Positions 1-11,485 of a stretch of DNA of 64,000 nucleotides are shown one piece after another. Under the pieces are notes generated by a model. The model ran no database searches. It saw nothing but the letters and a program-made list of their open reading frames with translations, and was not told where the DNA came from. How positions within the stretch are numbered: position 1 is the first letter of the stretch; each line of letters starts with the position of its first letter. The position numbers and the translations under genes were made by a program. Origin of the DNA: Limonium bicolor (lineage: Eukaryota > Streptophyta > Magnoliopsida > Caryophyllales > Plumbaginaceae); NCBI GenBank assembly GCA_023374045.1, contig CM041782.1, forward strand, positions 254,781,810 through 254,845,809, read 5' to 3'.

Positions 1-843
1 ACATTTATATGATGGTAAAAGATGAAAGTTTTAAGGTAAAAATGCTGATTTTAGGTATCTTTTTGTCTCAAAAATCGCCCCTGGTTGTGCTATGATTTTA
101 GCACTGGCATTAATTGATTTAGATGGTCAATATTTCCACTTTAAGTTTACAAACTCGTGGCTCCTCAAAAACTTTAAGGCAATTGCGTAAAACGTATTTT
201 TGTGACACCCGAAGGTACGTTTTTGTGCTTTAAGGATTTTGCTGGGAATTAATTAGTCGCTATGACTTCCAAGTGTTTATTGACATTGTTTATAGTCAAT
301 AATAATATATTAAGGTGTTACATTGAGTAATATGGGGTTATACCCACTCAGAAAACAATTCTCGGGCTACCCGGGCAAAAAGGAGCGTTAAGAAATTCTC
401 CCGAGTATTTTGCCTTTAACTGAGAATTTATCTTGAGAACTTCATCTTAAATGTTCATTAAGGTACTATTATGCATTTTGAATGAGGTGTAATGCTTTAC
501 TTTATTTAATAAGGTATTTCCGGGACTTTCGGGCCTTAAGGGGCCTTTAAGGGAATTCCCGAGCATATTGTATTTTCACTCAGTTTTAGATGAAGTCCTG
601 TGTTTTGAAGATCATATAATGATCCTTGGTTAACTTCATGTGAAGTTTATAGCTTATATATTTTGTTCATCTTAAGGTCGGGCTTTAACGCACGTTTTTG
701 ACCTTAAGGAATTTAGGTGTGTTTTATCGCCCAAGTGTTTATATGCTTTCTTAGGGTTTCATAATCCCCCAAATAATATTTATAATCCATCCAATAATAT
801 TTATTTACTTATATTTAATTATTTAAATGTTAGGGGTATTTCA
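1..843 (-). mobile_element. Partial 3' LTR of chromovirus-like element I
   Basis: On the minus strand the LTR would begin TGAAATACCCC at 843, immediately after a polypurine tract, and run off the left edge of the window. The start resembles the Tekay-type LTRs at 4809, 23589 and 61479. The segment is AT-rich with no open frame of note. Its other end and target duplication are outside the window, so only the PPT-proximal end is certain. Confidence 0.75.
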
Positions 844-845
844 GT

Positions 846-860
846 CTACCCCCTTAAAAG
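846..860 (-). promoter_or_regulatory. Polypurine tract of element I
   Basis: On the minus strand the sequence CTTTTAAGGGGGTAGA lies one base or so before the LTR start TGAAATACC. The same tract precedes the LTRs of D (23574), E (44250) and G (61482). It would prime plus-strand DNA synthesis. Confidence 0.75.
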
Positions 861-1455
861 GACTTCGTCCCGAAGTCATAACTTATATTTGTTCATCCTA
901 TGGAATCAAGTTCCTCTTATCTATTCCCTATATACCTACCATTCCAGGGTGTCAATATTATATTGACATCTCTATATTGCATCACATCTCTATAGACAGA
1001 TATTCTTTATTCGTGATAATAATATATCACAACATAATAATTTAATAAATACTGTAAAACAATGCGTGTTCCAACTTCCTAGCTATCCCACTCGGTCATC
1101 ACTACATAAGTGCAATACCAAATCCTTAGTCCTACAGAGTGCAGAGGCGTAAACCCTTGGCAGTGAATCTCTTGTGTGATTGTAGGAATAAATATAAATA
1201 TACTGTAAAGTAATTACGTGCTTCATAAACATCTAAGTGTTACATAGAACACAACCATACCTTATTCAAGTGTCACAGGACACAACAATAACCATACAAG
1301 TGTCTCACAGGACATATCATTGATAACCAACTATTATCACATAGGACATATCAACAATCATAACCATCCAATTGCACACATGCGCAACAATCAAACACAG
1401 ATAACCATACACAAAACCAATATAGACTGCAAATATGCAAGTCGCATGTGGTGCT
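861..1455 (-). other. 3' untranslated part of element I
   Basis: No gene is seen. Positions 1080-1190 align by eye with 46310-46410 in element E (shared words ctatccca, gtgcagaggcgtaaac), so elements I and E share internal ancestry. The ORF on the plus strand starting at 827 crosses the LTR/PPT junction and is not credible. Confidence 0.6.
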
Positions 1456-1456
1456 C

Positions 1457-1482
1457 TACCCCCCTTAAAAAGGGTTACGCCC
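1457..1482 (-). promoter_or_regulatory. Second PPT-like inverted repeat after pol, element I
   Basis: A CCCCCC run and a nearby AGGG run flank TTAAAA, so the minus strand reads AACCC-TTTTTAA-GGGGGG-TAG. It lies just downstream of the chromodomain end and about 600 bp upstream of the true PPT. Equivalent motifs sit at 23341, 45474 and 61706. Confidence 0.6.
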
Positions 1483-1511
1483 ACGTACCCTACAAGTATA
1501 CACAAAATTAT

Positions 1512-1880
1512 AAGAAATGATGTATACTTGTCTCGCATGGAGTCCTCTAACGCCCATGTCGCCTCCTCAATGTCATGGTTTGACCAAAGAACCTTGACCA
1601 TTCTAAAGGTCTTGTTCCTGGTCTCCCTAGTTTTGGAGTCTAAAATGCGTACTGGGGTCTCCTCATATCTAAGTGTAGGATCTAACTCGAGTGTCTCGGG
1701 CTCTAAGATATGTAATGGGCCCACTCGCTCCGTAATAAGGTACGGTCCTACATACTTCGGGCTTAGCTTGCTCTTCTGCTCCAAATCTAAAAATTCCTTC
1801 ATAGGTGAAACTCTAAGGAAGACTCGATCGCCTACTGCGAATTCGAGGTCTCTTCTACGGACATCAGTATATAACTTATG
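1512..1880 (-). pseudogene. pol: Element I pol remnant: integrase C-terminus and chromodomain
   Basis: The minus-strand frame reads the integrase tail ([21 protein letters not shown], then [18 protein letters not shown]) and then a chromodomain (ETPVRILDSKTRETRN, MVKVLWSNHDIEEATWALED). In intact Tekay-type elements this tail tethers the integrase complex to modified histones and steers insertion into heterochromatin. About 30 residues that normally follow the GPY/F motif (present in element G at 61939-62241, ending in [13 protein letters not shown]) are missing, so the two parts are fused by an internal deletion. The frame does not stop at the usual TS-stop and runs on to 1317. Upstream of about 1904 the frame is closed and no catalytic core is seen. 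It cannot be a functional gene. Confidence 0.85.
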
Positions 1881-1940
1881 TTCTATGAGGTATAACTCTC
1901 ATGAATCTAAGTATTCCTTGACATGTTTCATAGTGCATTA

Positions 1941-4808
1941 GTATGCTTTTATATTTGAATACCTTGTGTATGGGTGAAGGTAATCTACCATCTTGTATGT
2001 TGCCAATGTTATCTCATGGCTTATTTAAATATTTAGGTCATCATCTTGTGATTCTCGTATTTGAGTTTACTGTCGCCATATACGGCTTTCATTTTCAATG
2101 TAAAGTGTGAGCTACGGTTGAGCCGTGCATCTTATGTATATTATAGAAATTTTTCCTTGATATTATTTATTCACCAATTGTTGGTAGTACGTACACGATT
2201 ATTATTGTCTGTTCATTAGGTATACCACAGTAGGTTCCTGTTAAGGTTTCTAACAAGGTACGTTTTCTTCACAATTGAACATGTTCTTTCGGTTTTGAAT
2301 CAACTCATGTGAGTAGTTAGTATAATGTTTCTACACCTAATATTCTACCATGTTTATAGGTAGATTCCCATTTAATATATTGGGTTTGAATTCATGAAGG
2401 AAGACTTAAAGTCGATTTTTCCTTTCGATGGCAACATGGCCATAACTTAGAAGTTGGTTTGAGAATACTTTTATTATAAGTAATTGTCTCTTGATCTCAT
2501 ATTTAATTTATTAACATAGTTCATGGAATAATAATAGTTAGTATTTCCCTTACAATTGACTATTTTCCCGACATACGTGAAGTTGTTTTAGCTATCTAAT
2601 CTCCTTAGTGTAACCTGGATAACTTAACTCTTAATTTACACATTCTACCTCTCATGTACCTATTAGTCAAATCTTATATTTGATTTAAGAATAAATACTT
2701 ACGTATTACAGAAATATTCGTGACTACTTGTAAGGAGTCTCAGGAATCATCCAACCCTGACGGGGTCAGCATCAGTGTTGAACTATCCTTCCACTCCATT
2801 TTGTGTTTGGTTTTCCCTTGATCTGACCAGGATCAAGTTCGACCTCCCACGTCAAAATTCAAACAATCACATAATTGTCATTTTCCAAATTTTATCTTAT
2901 CAAACTTTGTGACGTGGTGATTACTATATGTACCTTTTCCTCCGACTTTATACAACTATTCCAATGACTGTTACAACTTATACTAGAATCTAGTGTATTC
3001 CTTAATCCCCAGAACTAAGTTCCTCTTATCAAAATCATCAAGCGGGGAAGCCAGTTTTTCCTCTTGGCATAAAAGTAAATTCTTATTAAAACATCTAGGC
3101 TCATCATATCTAATAATTATATCCATTAATCATCTTAACTCCTAAATCCATCATACAAGTAATAAGTTCAGTTAAGATTTGTATACCTTTGATATCCTCT
3201 TCTCTTAAAAGGCTTATTCTAATATTTAACTTATCAGGGCTTGATTATTGCCTATACTTGGTTATAATTACATAGAAAAAGGCCGTCACAGTTAGAATTC
3301 CAAGTAAAAATTTCATAACTCTATCAACAACTACAGTTCCATAAGGTATTATTTACTCTTCCTTAAAGCTTGTCTTTTCTTTGTTCCATCTAAACTCCAT
3401 AAATCGGGTGAACCATATGTTCAGCCAAGATTATGTATCTCTTAATATTAGTACCATCTTAACTAAGGGTTTCCAGTTTATATCCTATGGTTTGGTAATA
3501 GGACAATCAAAGCATATTCTTTGTTTCTATCTCTTAGAATGTGGTTAATCCACAAACTTAATGGCTTCAAAACATAGGTCGATTAGTTGTATCAAATAGA
3601 AAATCTAGAATCACAGGGATTAGTATATAATGTTAGGAAGGCTTACGTGTAAAACAATTGTTACAAGCCAAGGGGTATGTTTCCCCCACTTTTAAATTTA
3701 ATTTACACTTTTTTTGTATATATTAATTCAAACTCTCATATAATTTACACTGACTTCATTGCAAGTGTCGAGGAGAGTTATTCGTTACCATGTTTATATT
3801 AAAAATTTATATTACATATGGGGTTAACCTTATTTGATTTGTTGCGATCTTTATTCGCGTTTATAACTTGAGCTGTCATAAAAGACGTATGCTCGTATAT
3901 AACCATAAGAACAGTGTAGGACAATAGCCTCAAAATATGGTAGGTATATTTTAATGATACCCTAGCCCTCTAAAATGTATCAATACTCCTCAACGTTTTA
4001 GGTTTACAACCTCCAATTTATATTTATATATGTAGCATTTGGTATTGCTAATTAAGTATTTCTCCCGACTTCAGAAAATATAGATTCAATATTTGTTCTC
4101 TCCCCTTTATTAATTAAGAGTACAGCATAGTTACCATATTAACACTAGCTGAGACCCTTGGTGTTTGTTCAGGTATTCAAAACTCGTACTTATCCATGAT
4201 GGATGTATAGTTATATATTTTGAGACCTTATTTCTCTTGTCATTTTTTCAAGGTTTTGCACTATTTTCTCACGAAGTTAATAAGGGATTGTAAGATTTTG
4301 TAGTATCGCACTGAGCGGTGAGCTCGGTGCCTGGGTATCCCATAAAATTTCAGTGTTTGTTCTTTACGTGTAGGTCTTCATCAAACCCTTTTGACATTTT
4401 ATGTAGTCTTAAGTATTTCATATTAATTAATTTATTTCTTTCCATGACTTCTGCTCGTCATTTAGGCAGGTCATAATTTGTAGTTACTGTAAGTCTGGAC
4501 AGTTGATGACGCCTTTTGGCAGATCAAGCAAAACTAACTCACTATTCCTCACTGTACTATTTCACACCATATATTCCAGGGTTATTTATGGTTTAATACT
4601 CTTAATTCTATGGTATGCTAACCTGGATTCTCTATCAAATATTAACGTGTCTCCTGACTTTTAAATAATTTGTTCGTATTATCCATCCTCTTCTTATCAC
4701 TGTATAAATTCAGCACCATCTCCTATAGAGAATGATGCAGCTGGTATCCCAATCCCTACCCATACATATTATATATATTTTAAGTTTTGATCCACTCTCT
4801 TATTTGGT
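1941..4808 (-). other. Unassigned AT-rich internal DNA of element I
   Basis: No domain is recognisable in any frame. Positions 2720-2870 align with 44740-44885 in element E (shared words caaccctga/cgaccctga, cagtgttgaacta, gatcaagttcgac), tying this stretch to the same family. Element I's 5' LTR is not seen; its body is cut at 4808 by the start of LTR J. The rest is simple AT-rich sequence with no strong repeats. Confidence 0.5.
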
Positions 4809-6422
4809 TGAAATACCCCAAACCTTGATATGTGGTTTAGATATTAAATGGTGGTAGTGTAAAGGCTAAAAAGTGATAAACAAATATAAACATAGTGAAC
4901 AATAAAAAGAAAATTAGTAAGCACAAAAACATGTTAAAGCTTGGAGTGAACTTGGTTAAGGACCCAGAGACCTAAACTTAATAATATCAATTAATGATTA
5001 AATAAGGCAAATTAAGTCCTTAGGAAACCTTGGTAGACAATTAAACCAAACAGAACACAAGAAAATACCTTAAAGTCAATATGAGCAAAAATGTGCTTTA
5101 AGCTTGGGATAAATTTGTATAAGACCTAATGGTCATACGTATACCTTATAAATATGTTAATTAACATATTAAATCAATTACTAAACGAAACCAAGCTTCA
5201 AAACAAGTTAAAACACAAAAAGTGCTTTAAGGAGTCTTAAAGCCCGTTTTTGAAAAATTGTCTCGTAAATGAGTTTTGAATGGCTAAATGTCCATCATTA
5301 CTCTTTAATTAACATGTGTACTATATAGTATCACATTTGGAAGTCTATATCAATGGGAAATCAAAAATTTCACATCTATGTGCCTTGTTTTAGTTTAGTG
5401 AATAGTAACTAAAATAAGCAAGTTTGTAACATATGTCATTATAAGTGTGACAATTGGTCAATAAAGACTAAAATACCCCTTAGTATAATATGGGGGCCGG
5501 TTTTATTATGTGGTGACTCACCACCATGAGCTAGTAAAAATTAAAGAAAGAAGGAAAAGTAAGTGAAAAGTAGAAGTTACCTTTATAACATGTAAATATC
5601 TTCCAAAAGCAATTCCAATCTTCATTCTTTCTTTTCCACTCACACCCACCGTAGCCTTCTTCATCTTCTCCCAAACTCCACCGGTTTTGCTACAGCAAAC
5701 CATACCATTCTCCATCTTCCTTCACTTGTAACTTCTAGCTCCATGATCCAAATTAATTTCAAGACCACCTTTCTTCTAGTTGGACCAAGCTCTACATTTC
5801 TACCTTTTCAAATCTTCAAGAACTCAATTTTGGTGCCATGGATATTCACCATTGAAGGAGCTTGAGCTCACCTTTTCACATATTATTGTTCTCCTTTGTT
5901 TCAAGGTAAGGAAACTCAAAGAAAAACCAAATTTCCTCTCATTTATACATGTCCGAAAATTCACCATTAATGGTGTCTTCTCTTGATCTTCCATAGCTTC
6001 ATTGCAATCTTCAAAGGGTTTGGAGGAGTCCTCTCTTGATACTTATTCAAGCTCTCTTCCAATTCCAAGGTAAAACAATTACCTTAATGTGTTAAGACAA
6101 TATGTGTAACTAGGGTTTACAATGAGATGAAGCATAATGCTTGAATACTCATTCTATTATTTGTACATTGTTTAGAAGTTGACAAACAACCAAACATCCT
6201 ACCGGTTTTACAAGGAAACAAGAAAGAAGTTTGTGAGGAAAAAGAGGTAAACAAGCTATCTCAATGTAGTTTAAATGCCTTAGGAAAATGAGCTTGATTT
6301 GCTTGATAAAAATACCTAAGGAGCCAAAGGTGAAAGACCTGTGTGTTTCACCATTCGACCCAGCATAAATGTTTGCACTCTACTTGCATCGTCAACATCA
6401 TCAATAACTGACTGAGTGCCGT
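4809..6422 (+). mobile_element. 5' part of a Tekay-type LTR (J), cut by assembly gap
   Basis: It begins TGAAATACCCCAAACC, the same start as the LTRs of D (23589) and G (61479, minus strand), and aligns with D up to about 6350. No PPT lies before 4809, so it is a 5' or solo LTR start. It is clearly diverged from D, so they are probably not the two LTRs of one recent insertion. The 70 bp before the gap no longer match D. Confidence 0.75.
5491..5524 (+). promoter_or_regulatory. Conserved LTR block with CCGG and TGACTCA motifs (J)
   Basis: GGGGGCCGGTTTT is followed about 10 bases later by GTGACTCACCACC. The pair recurs in the same order in D (24123) and, inverted, in G (60931); E keeps only AAACCGGCCCCC (43700 and 53079). 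TGACTCA is the core recognised by GCN4-like plant bZIP factors; promoter function here is inferred from conservation only. Confidence 0.4.
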
Positions 6423-6922
6423 NNNNNNNNNNNNNNNNNNNNNNNNNNNNNNNNNNNNNNNNNNNNNNNNNNNNNNNNNNNNNNNNNNNNNNNNNNNNNN
6501 NNNNNNNNNNNNNNNNNNNNNNNNNNNNNNNNNNNNNNNNNNNNNNNNNNNNNNNNNNNNNNNNNNNNNNNNNNNNNNNNNNNNNNNNNNNNNNNNNNNN
6601 NNNNNNNNNNNNNNNNNNNNNNNNNNNNNNNNNNNNNNNNNNNNNNNNNNNNNNNNNNNNNNNNNNNNNNNNNNNNNNNNNNNNNNNNNNNNNNNNNNNN
6701 NNNNNNNNNNNNNNNNNNNNNNNNNNNNNNNNNNNNNNNNNNNNNNNNNNNNNNNNNNNNNNNNNNNNNNNNNNNNNNNNNNNNNNNNNNNNNNNNNNNN
6801 NNNNNNNNNNNNNNNNNNNNNNNNNNNNNNNNNNNNNNNNNNNNNNNNNNNNNNNNNNNNNNNNNNNNNNNNNNNNNNNNNNNNNNNNNNNNNNNNNNNN
6901 NNNNNNNNNNNNNNNNNNNNNN
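6423..6922. other. Assembly gap, exactly 500 N
   Basis: A round-number run of N marks a scaffold join of unknown true length. To its left is a truncated Tekay-type LTR; to its right is an Athila-like integrase, so sequence is missing: at least the rest of LTR J and the 5' LTR, gag and most of pol of element B. Translated open frames across it are artefacts. Confidence 0.98.
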
Positions 6923-7290
6923 GATTACTGGGCATGAAAGCCCTGAATTTTGATATGCACACTGCTGGAGAGAAAAGAAATTTCAACTATCTGAACTAGA
7001 GGAACTCAGAGAGCAAGCCTATGACAGTTCCAGAATTTATAAGGAGCACACAAGAGAATCCATGATCAGATGATCCATAAGAGGAATTCAAAGTAGGGGA
7101 TCTAGTGTTGCTCTATATTCCAGGCTGCGCCTCTTTCCTAGTAAGTTGAATCACATTGGGCAGGTCCATTCAAAGTTGTGGGGATCAATACGTATGGTGT
7201 CTTATGAGCTAGAGAATAAGACAGGAGAAGTATTCAAGTAAATGGTGCTCGATTGAAGAAGTACCTAGGCGATCCTTTTCTCAGCCTCCT
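6923..7290 (+). pseudogene. pol: Element B integrase C-terminal remnant (Athila-like)
   Basis: Read with frameshifts, the plus strand gives the integrase tail also present in element A: a YWA-KALNFDM block (frameshift near 6935), then QLSELEELREQAYDSSRIYKEH at about 6980-7050, then a GDLVLLY-like block, then the SHWAGPF-like motif. There are several stops and indels, so this is a dead copy. The catalytic core lies in the gap. The order integrase tail, non-coding region, PPT, LTR shows that B is on the plus strand, opposite to A. Confidence 0.75.
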
Positions 7291-7898
7291 GCACCAGGTA
7301 TATCCTTGATTGAAAGCTCCAATTCCATAAATTCTATCTCTGCTATCTGTATTGCAGCACCACCTCCAAAGCATCCAAGCAGCCGCACCAGCAATGGTTT
7401 TCAGACTGAAGAAAACTATTGCTAGCTGCTATGGCGGCCCTCCTTGACCCTCTCTGTAAAGTCTAGCCAAAGACTTTAACCCCGGGCAGCTTGGTGGGAG
7501 GCAACCCAACCAGTTTGTATCTCTTCCTTGGTTTAGTTAATTAATTTCCTCTTTTGTTCTTATTTAGCAGAGTGTTAATCACTATTGTGCAAATCGAAAG
7601 AGCCATGGCTCTTACTTTATAACTAATGGTTTTATCTGGTTCCACTTGAGTTCTTCTGGTTTTGCAGATTTAATCTTTTAGGTACTTCACTCTACTGCTA
7701 AACTGAACTCAAGGTGAGAAAGAATCATGGCAAAGTTCACCAAGATCAGGGAGTCCTTAAACACTCATGCTATTTAATTTCTGCATTTCGTGTGGTTTGT
7801 TGTTGTGTGTTCTTCGTGGTAATATTTCATTTCATGAATGAGATATTCTAGATTAGTGATTTTTAATTTAATTATATATATAAAAAAAATGTTTTCAC

Positions 7899-7923
7899 GT
7901 GTCCGGCTAAACTCGCCGGACAC
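7899..7923. repeat. Perfect 9-bp-stem inverted repeat, GTCCG seed (B internal)
   Basis: GTGTCCGGC and GCCGGACAC flank a 7-base loop. It is the only GTCCG inverted repeat seen outside an LTR in element B; the same seed recurs in B's LTR. Confidence 0.85.
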
Positions 7924-8585
7924 AAATCCGGTCACGAGAAAATCAAGCCCATCCCGATTTTTTTTTTTAATTTTCTTTCTTTTCTCTTTCGTCTTTTCTT
8001 TTCTTCTAATTTCGGTCACCCTCTACCTCCCGACAAACACTCGCGCCCAGTAAAACTTCAAACTTCCACCATTATCACCACAACCACCACCACCACCACC
8101 ACGCCTCAGTGATAGCCACTCTATTTTTACTGCTTTCATTTCTTTTGTTGGTTTTTCTGTACTTTTCTTTTCTTTTTCTTTAACTTATTTTACTTTTGTT
8201 TGTTAAGACTAACGGAAACATGACTGCAGGAGAATGGTATTAGATATATTCAGCAGTGTTTTAAATTCTAAATTGCTAAATTTCTTGTTTCTCTGAGCAG
8301 TGCAGCGTTTCTAAAATGATTATTTACATGTCACCTCTACTGCGAAACAAATGGATATAAGTACAGAAAATGGAACCACACCACTTGCGAATGTCTGCTA
8401 AGCTTAAACTATGGGGAGTATTCTTTCTCTAATTATGACTCATTCGATTCAAATATTCTCTATAGTTCGAGTTAATGCACTTTATTCTGTGGTTGTACTT
8501 GCCAGTGAAAATTTAGCAACTCTTAATCTACACACACGTATACTGTCTGTGGCTCATAAGGAATCTCTCCACCCCTGCCAAACAT

Positions 8586-8793
8586 CAAGTGTGAGGAAGA
8601 ACATCTTCCTCAATCCATAACCCAGGGGAGTCTCAGTTCATAATTTCACTTATTTGATGTTCCACATTTGTTACGTTGAGGGTTCATTATGGCATATGCA
8701 TCTATTTGAGTATAGCATGTTTTGAAAGCTCTTTTCTCTGTTTTTCTTCTTTGACCAATGAGGACATTGCTCATCTTAAGTGTGAGGAAGGAG
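8586..8793 (+). other. Two extra PPT-like motifs upstream of B's 3' LTR
   Basis: CAAGTGTGAGGAAGAAC at 8586-8602 and TTAAGTGTGAGGAAGGAG at 8776-8793 are near copies of the true PPT at 9630-9645. The second is preceded by GAGGACATTGCTCATC, which has a counterpart in element A (about 13985-14007, minus strand). Confidence 0.6.
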
Positions 8794-9629
8794 AGACCTT
8801 TCCCTGAAAACAGCTAATTGTTCTTTAATGCCACACTTGCTTTTGCTTCTCTAATGCCTGTGCACACTGAGTGATGTTAAACCAAAGTGAAAACCGTAGG
8901 ATCTTTTTGCTTGATGAGGTTTGTATAAAAATAGTTTATTTAAAAATACTCTCTTTTCACTAAAAATCTGGTAGATTGGCTAGTTGGGGAAACTAGATTA
9001 TTTAGCTTGGGATTTTGGAAATAAAGTGAATGTTTGGAATGAAAAGAAGGCAAGGTACTCCACTGATCAAAATTTTTTCTAACAAAAGCAGGCCTCGTCT
9101 ATCCGGTTATTAAGTCTTAAGGGTGCCTTATCACCTATCTACCTAAGGTCTCGTGATCTGGGATAGTTGGCCCACACCGTTACAAGAGATAGAGAGAAAA
9201 GTCTGGGTTAAGGAACAACTCTGCAATTCACAATATTTCATTTGTTTTGTATATAATTCTTGGAAGAAGAATGTTTTTGCATGTGAAGAAAAATTCATTG
9301 CAGTTTAATTTTTGTTTTGATCACGAGTACGTGGTGTTGAAAGGTATTGCGGAATAAGGCATTACTTCACACCCCTTGTCATCCAAAGGTTAGAGGAATG
9401 AAAATGGTGGAAAGTCCCCAAGCTAAGTTAACTTGTTTTCTACAATCTAGTTTCTCTATGCTTTTACAAAATCATTCCTTGCTTCACGTTTGTGAAAACC
9501 TACCTCTAGAGAGCAAGATATTTTTTCATTTATCACTTTTTGATTTCGCTCTGCACTTGTTTAAAATTTGAGAGTATTTGACGGTTTAGAGATATTCTTA
9601 TTCTATTTTGCTTGAGGACAAGCAAAAGC

Positions 9630-9645
9630 ATAAGTGTGAGGAAGT
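9630..9645 (+). promoter_or_regulatory. Polypurine tract of element B
   Basis: ATAAGTGTGAGGAAGT lies directly before the LTR start TGATAAGTGTG and follows the family signature CTTGAGGACAAGCAAAAG, which element A shares next to its own PPT. Confidence 0.8.
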
Positions 9646-9868
9646 TGATAAGTGTGAAACATATAGGCTTTTAGGGTTTAAAAACTTATAATTTGTAACG
9701 ATTCAGGCAATGTTTCCCACTTATTATGTGTTTTTCCTAAGATTGATGTTTGATAAGAACTGATGTGTTATATGTTAAATGCAGGAAAAACCCAGGAAAT
9801 AAAGATTATACATTATAAGGATTACAACACAACGGGGAACAAATCAGGAGAAGAGACAAAATTGTCTT

Positions 9869-10012
9869 GTCCGGATCAGTTTGGCCGGACACAAAGACGG
9901 ACATCTCTTGTCCGGATCTGTTGGGTCGGACGCAGCCGGACGTGACTAAAATTCCAGATCCGAGAGTTCGCATTTCAGATCCAAAACTCTGTGTCACGTC
10001 CGGATCCGGACA
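9869..10012. repeat. GTCCG inverted-repeat cluster 1 in LTR B
   Basis: Repeated TTGTCCGGATC and CCGGACAC words. At 9998-10011 is a perfect 14-bp palindrome, GTCCGGATCCGGAC. Confidence 0.8.
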
Positions 10013-10440
10013 CGATCCAGACGTCACACAGAATTGAAAAATAAAATGCACGCACTGATAATTAGCCTTTCGGCTAATTATCGAGCAGCGCATTAACAGA
10101 CAGTCGCCTGTAAACAGGGGGCGGCGCATTAATGGAGAAGGCTCCAAGCTCATTAAATTATTTCTCACCAACTATACCAAACTCCACTAATCTGTGCTTC
10201 CTCTCTAACCCTATTATACCATCTCCTACCTTCATTCCAAATCGCACCAGACTTCATAATCTAACCCCTCATCTTTGCCTCTCTGCATATCCTCTCATTC
10301 ACGTACTCCATTTCCATTCATCAAATCTCCTCCATAAACTGCATCGCTCACTCACGACATAACCCGTATTCATTCATCAAATCCTCATATCTTCATCGAT
10401 CATTCACACACACATCCGGTACTCATACGCCTCATTTAGC

Positions 10441-10560
10441 CGTGTCCGACCCTTGTCCGGATCGTGTCGACCCTTGTCTAGATCGCGTCCGACCCGGTTT
10501 AGCCGGACACACCTATTACACTTGTCCGGATCGCGTCCGACCCTGTTGATCCGGACACCT
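10441..10560. repeat. GTCCG repeat cluster 2 in LTR B
   Basis: Repeats of TGTCCGACCC and TTGTCCGGATCG with CCGGACAC, many carrying the CCGAC core. No protein is encoded; small open frames here come from the repeat. Confidence 0.75.
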
Positions 10561-11480
10561 CACAAAACTCACCAAAACTTCCATTTTCGCCCCATTTCAC
10601 CCAATTCACTCCATTATCACCAAGATCAACCTTCAAGCCAGGATAGCGCAAGGACAAAGGACGAGCGAGCAAGAAGATCTTCGTAACAAATGATTTCTTC
10701 TAACTCTCTCTCATTTATTATTATAATCGCTATGTCTAGCTAAGAGGATTTACTCTAGGGGAAGGGATGTTGTAATTAGTTAACTCTGCATTATTTGCTG
10801 CTTGTTGAGACAATTTTGATTGTTCAGGTTAATGCTTTTAAGTGCTTTTAATAAACGTCATGAATTTATTATAAGCCCTCGAATCATGTTATGATCAGAT
10901 AAGGTGATTAGCATTGATGGTCCTATTAACCGTTACCTGTGATAATTGCAATTGGATAGATTACACTATTCACTAGGAGCTTTAGCCCGGATTAAACAAG
11001 ACTAGTAATTCTGTGTAATAAACCATCTAGATATACTTGCTAGGTCTAGACTACAACTACATGCCCTGTCTAGATGAGCTATCTGGAATTAAGACTTAAT
11101 ACAGAATAGATAATTGAGAATTACAAGCCGATCCAAGTCTCCACTTAAGTAGTAGAATATGCAGAACTTAGCTAGTGAAATGACTCCCTGAACCTAAAGT
11201 ACCGTTCACACTCCCAAGACTATCACTTTAATTTATCTGCTATTTACTTTCTTGTTATCTATTTGTGAAATCCAAAACCAAAACAAAACCCCTTTTTTGA
11301 GTTAACCATTACCTAAGGCTAGACTTACCATATCAAGTCCCGTGGATTGACACCCCGGTCGCTTCATTGAATTACTATACTATTTCGACCGGGATTTTTG
11401 CAACCTGACGATCTATTGAACTATTGAATTCTAGGATTATTTTTAGGCTTTTAATATACCAAATAAATCGTTTGCATAAG

Positions 11481-11485
11481 GCTAT
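11481..11485. repeat. Target-site duplication GCTAT, left of element A
   Basis: Identical to 22186-22190 on the far side of A; marks a single insertion event. Confidence 0.9.

Larger units (their letters stand above)
7291..9628 (+). other. Non-coding 3' region of element B
   Basis: The stretch between pol and the 3' LTR. At 7475-7512 is a conserved post-pol block (ttaaccccgggcagcttgg, gggaggcaaccc) matching element A at 14257-14304. The rest holds pyrimidine-rich tracts (7950-8000), a short (CCA)n run at 8060-8100, a hairpin at 7899-7923 and two PPT-like motifs. Some Athila elements carry an env-like frame here; none is visible. Confidence 0.6.
9646..11476 (+). mobile_element. 3' LTR of Athila-like element B
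   Basis: 1831 bp, starting TGATAAGTGTG after the PPT and ending AATAAATCGTTTGCA. Both termini match the style of element A's LTR (which in its own sense strand starts TGATAAGTGTC and ends TTTGCA or TCTGCA). The next five bases, TAAGG, would be the target duplication, but B's 5' LTR lies in the gap so this is untested. Element A is inserted 9 bp downstream. Confidence 0.8.

Noticed and set aside
4809..6422. LTR J as the 5' LTR of element D
   Set aside because: It is too diverged from D's 3' LTR by eye, and flanking bases do not match (TTGGT before J, TTAAG after D).
6348..6986. 212-codon and 173-codon frames across the N run
   Set aside because: They consist almost entirely of unknown residues over the assembly gap.
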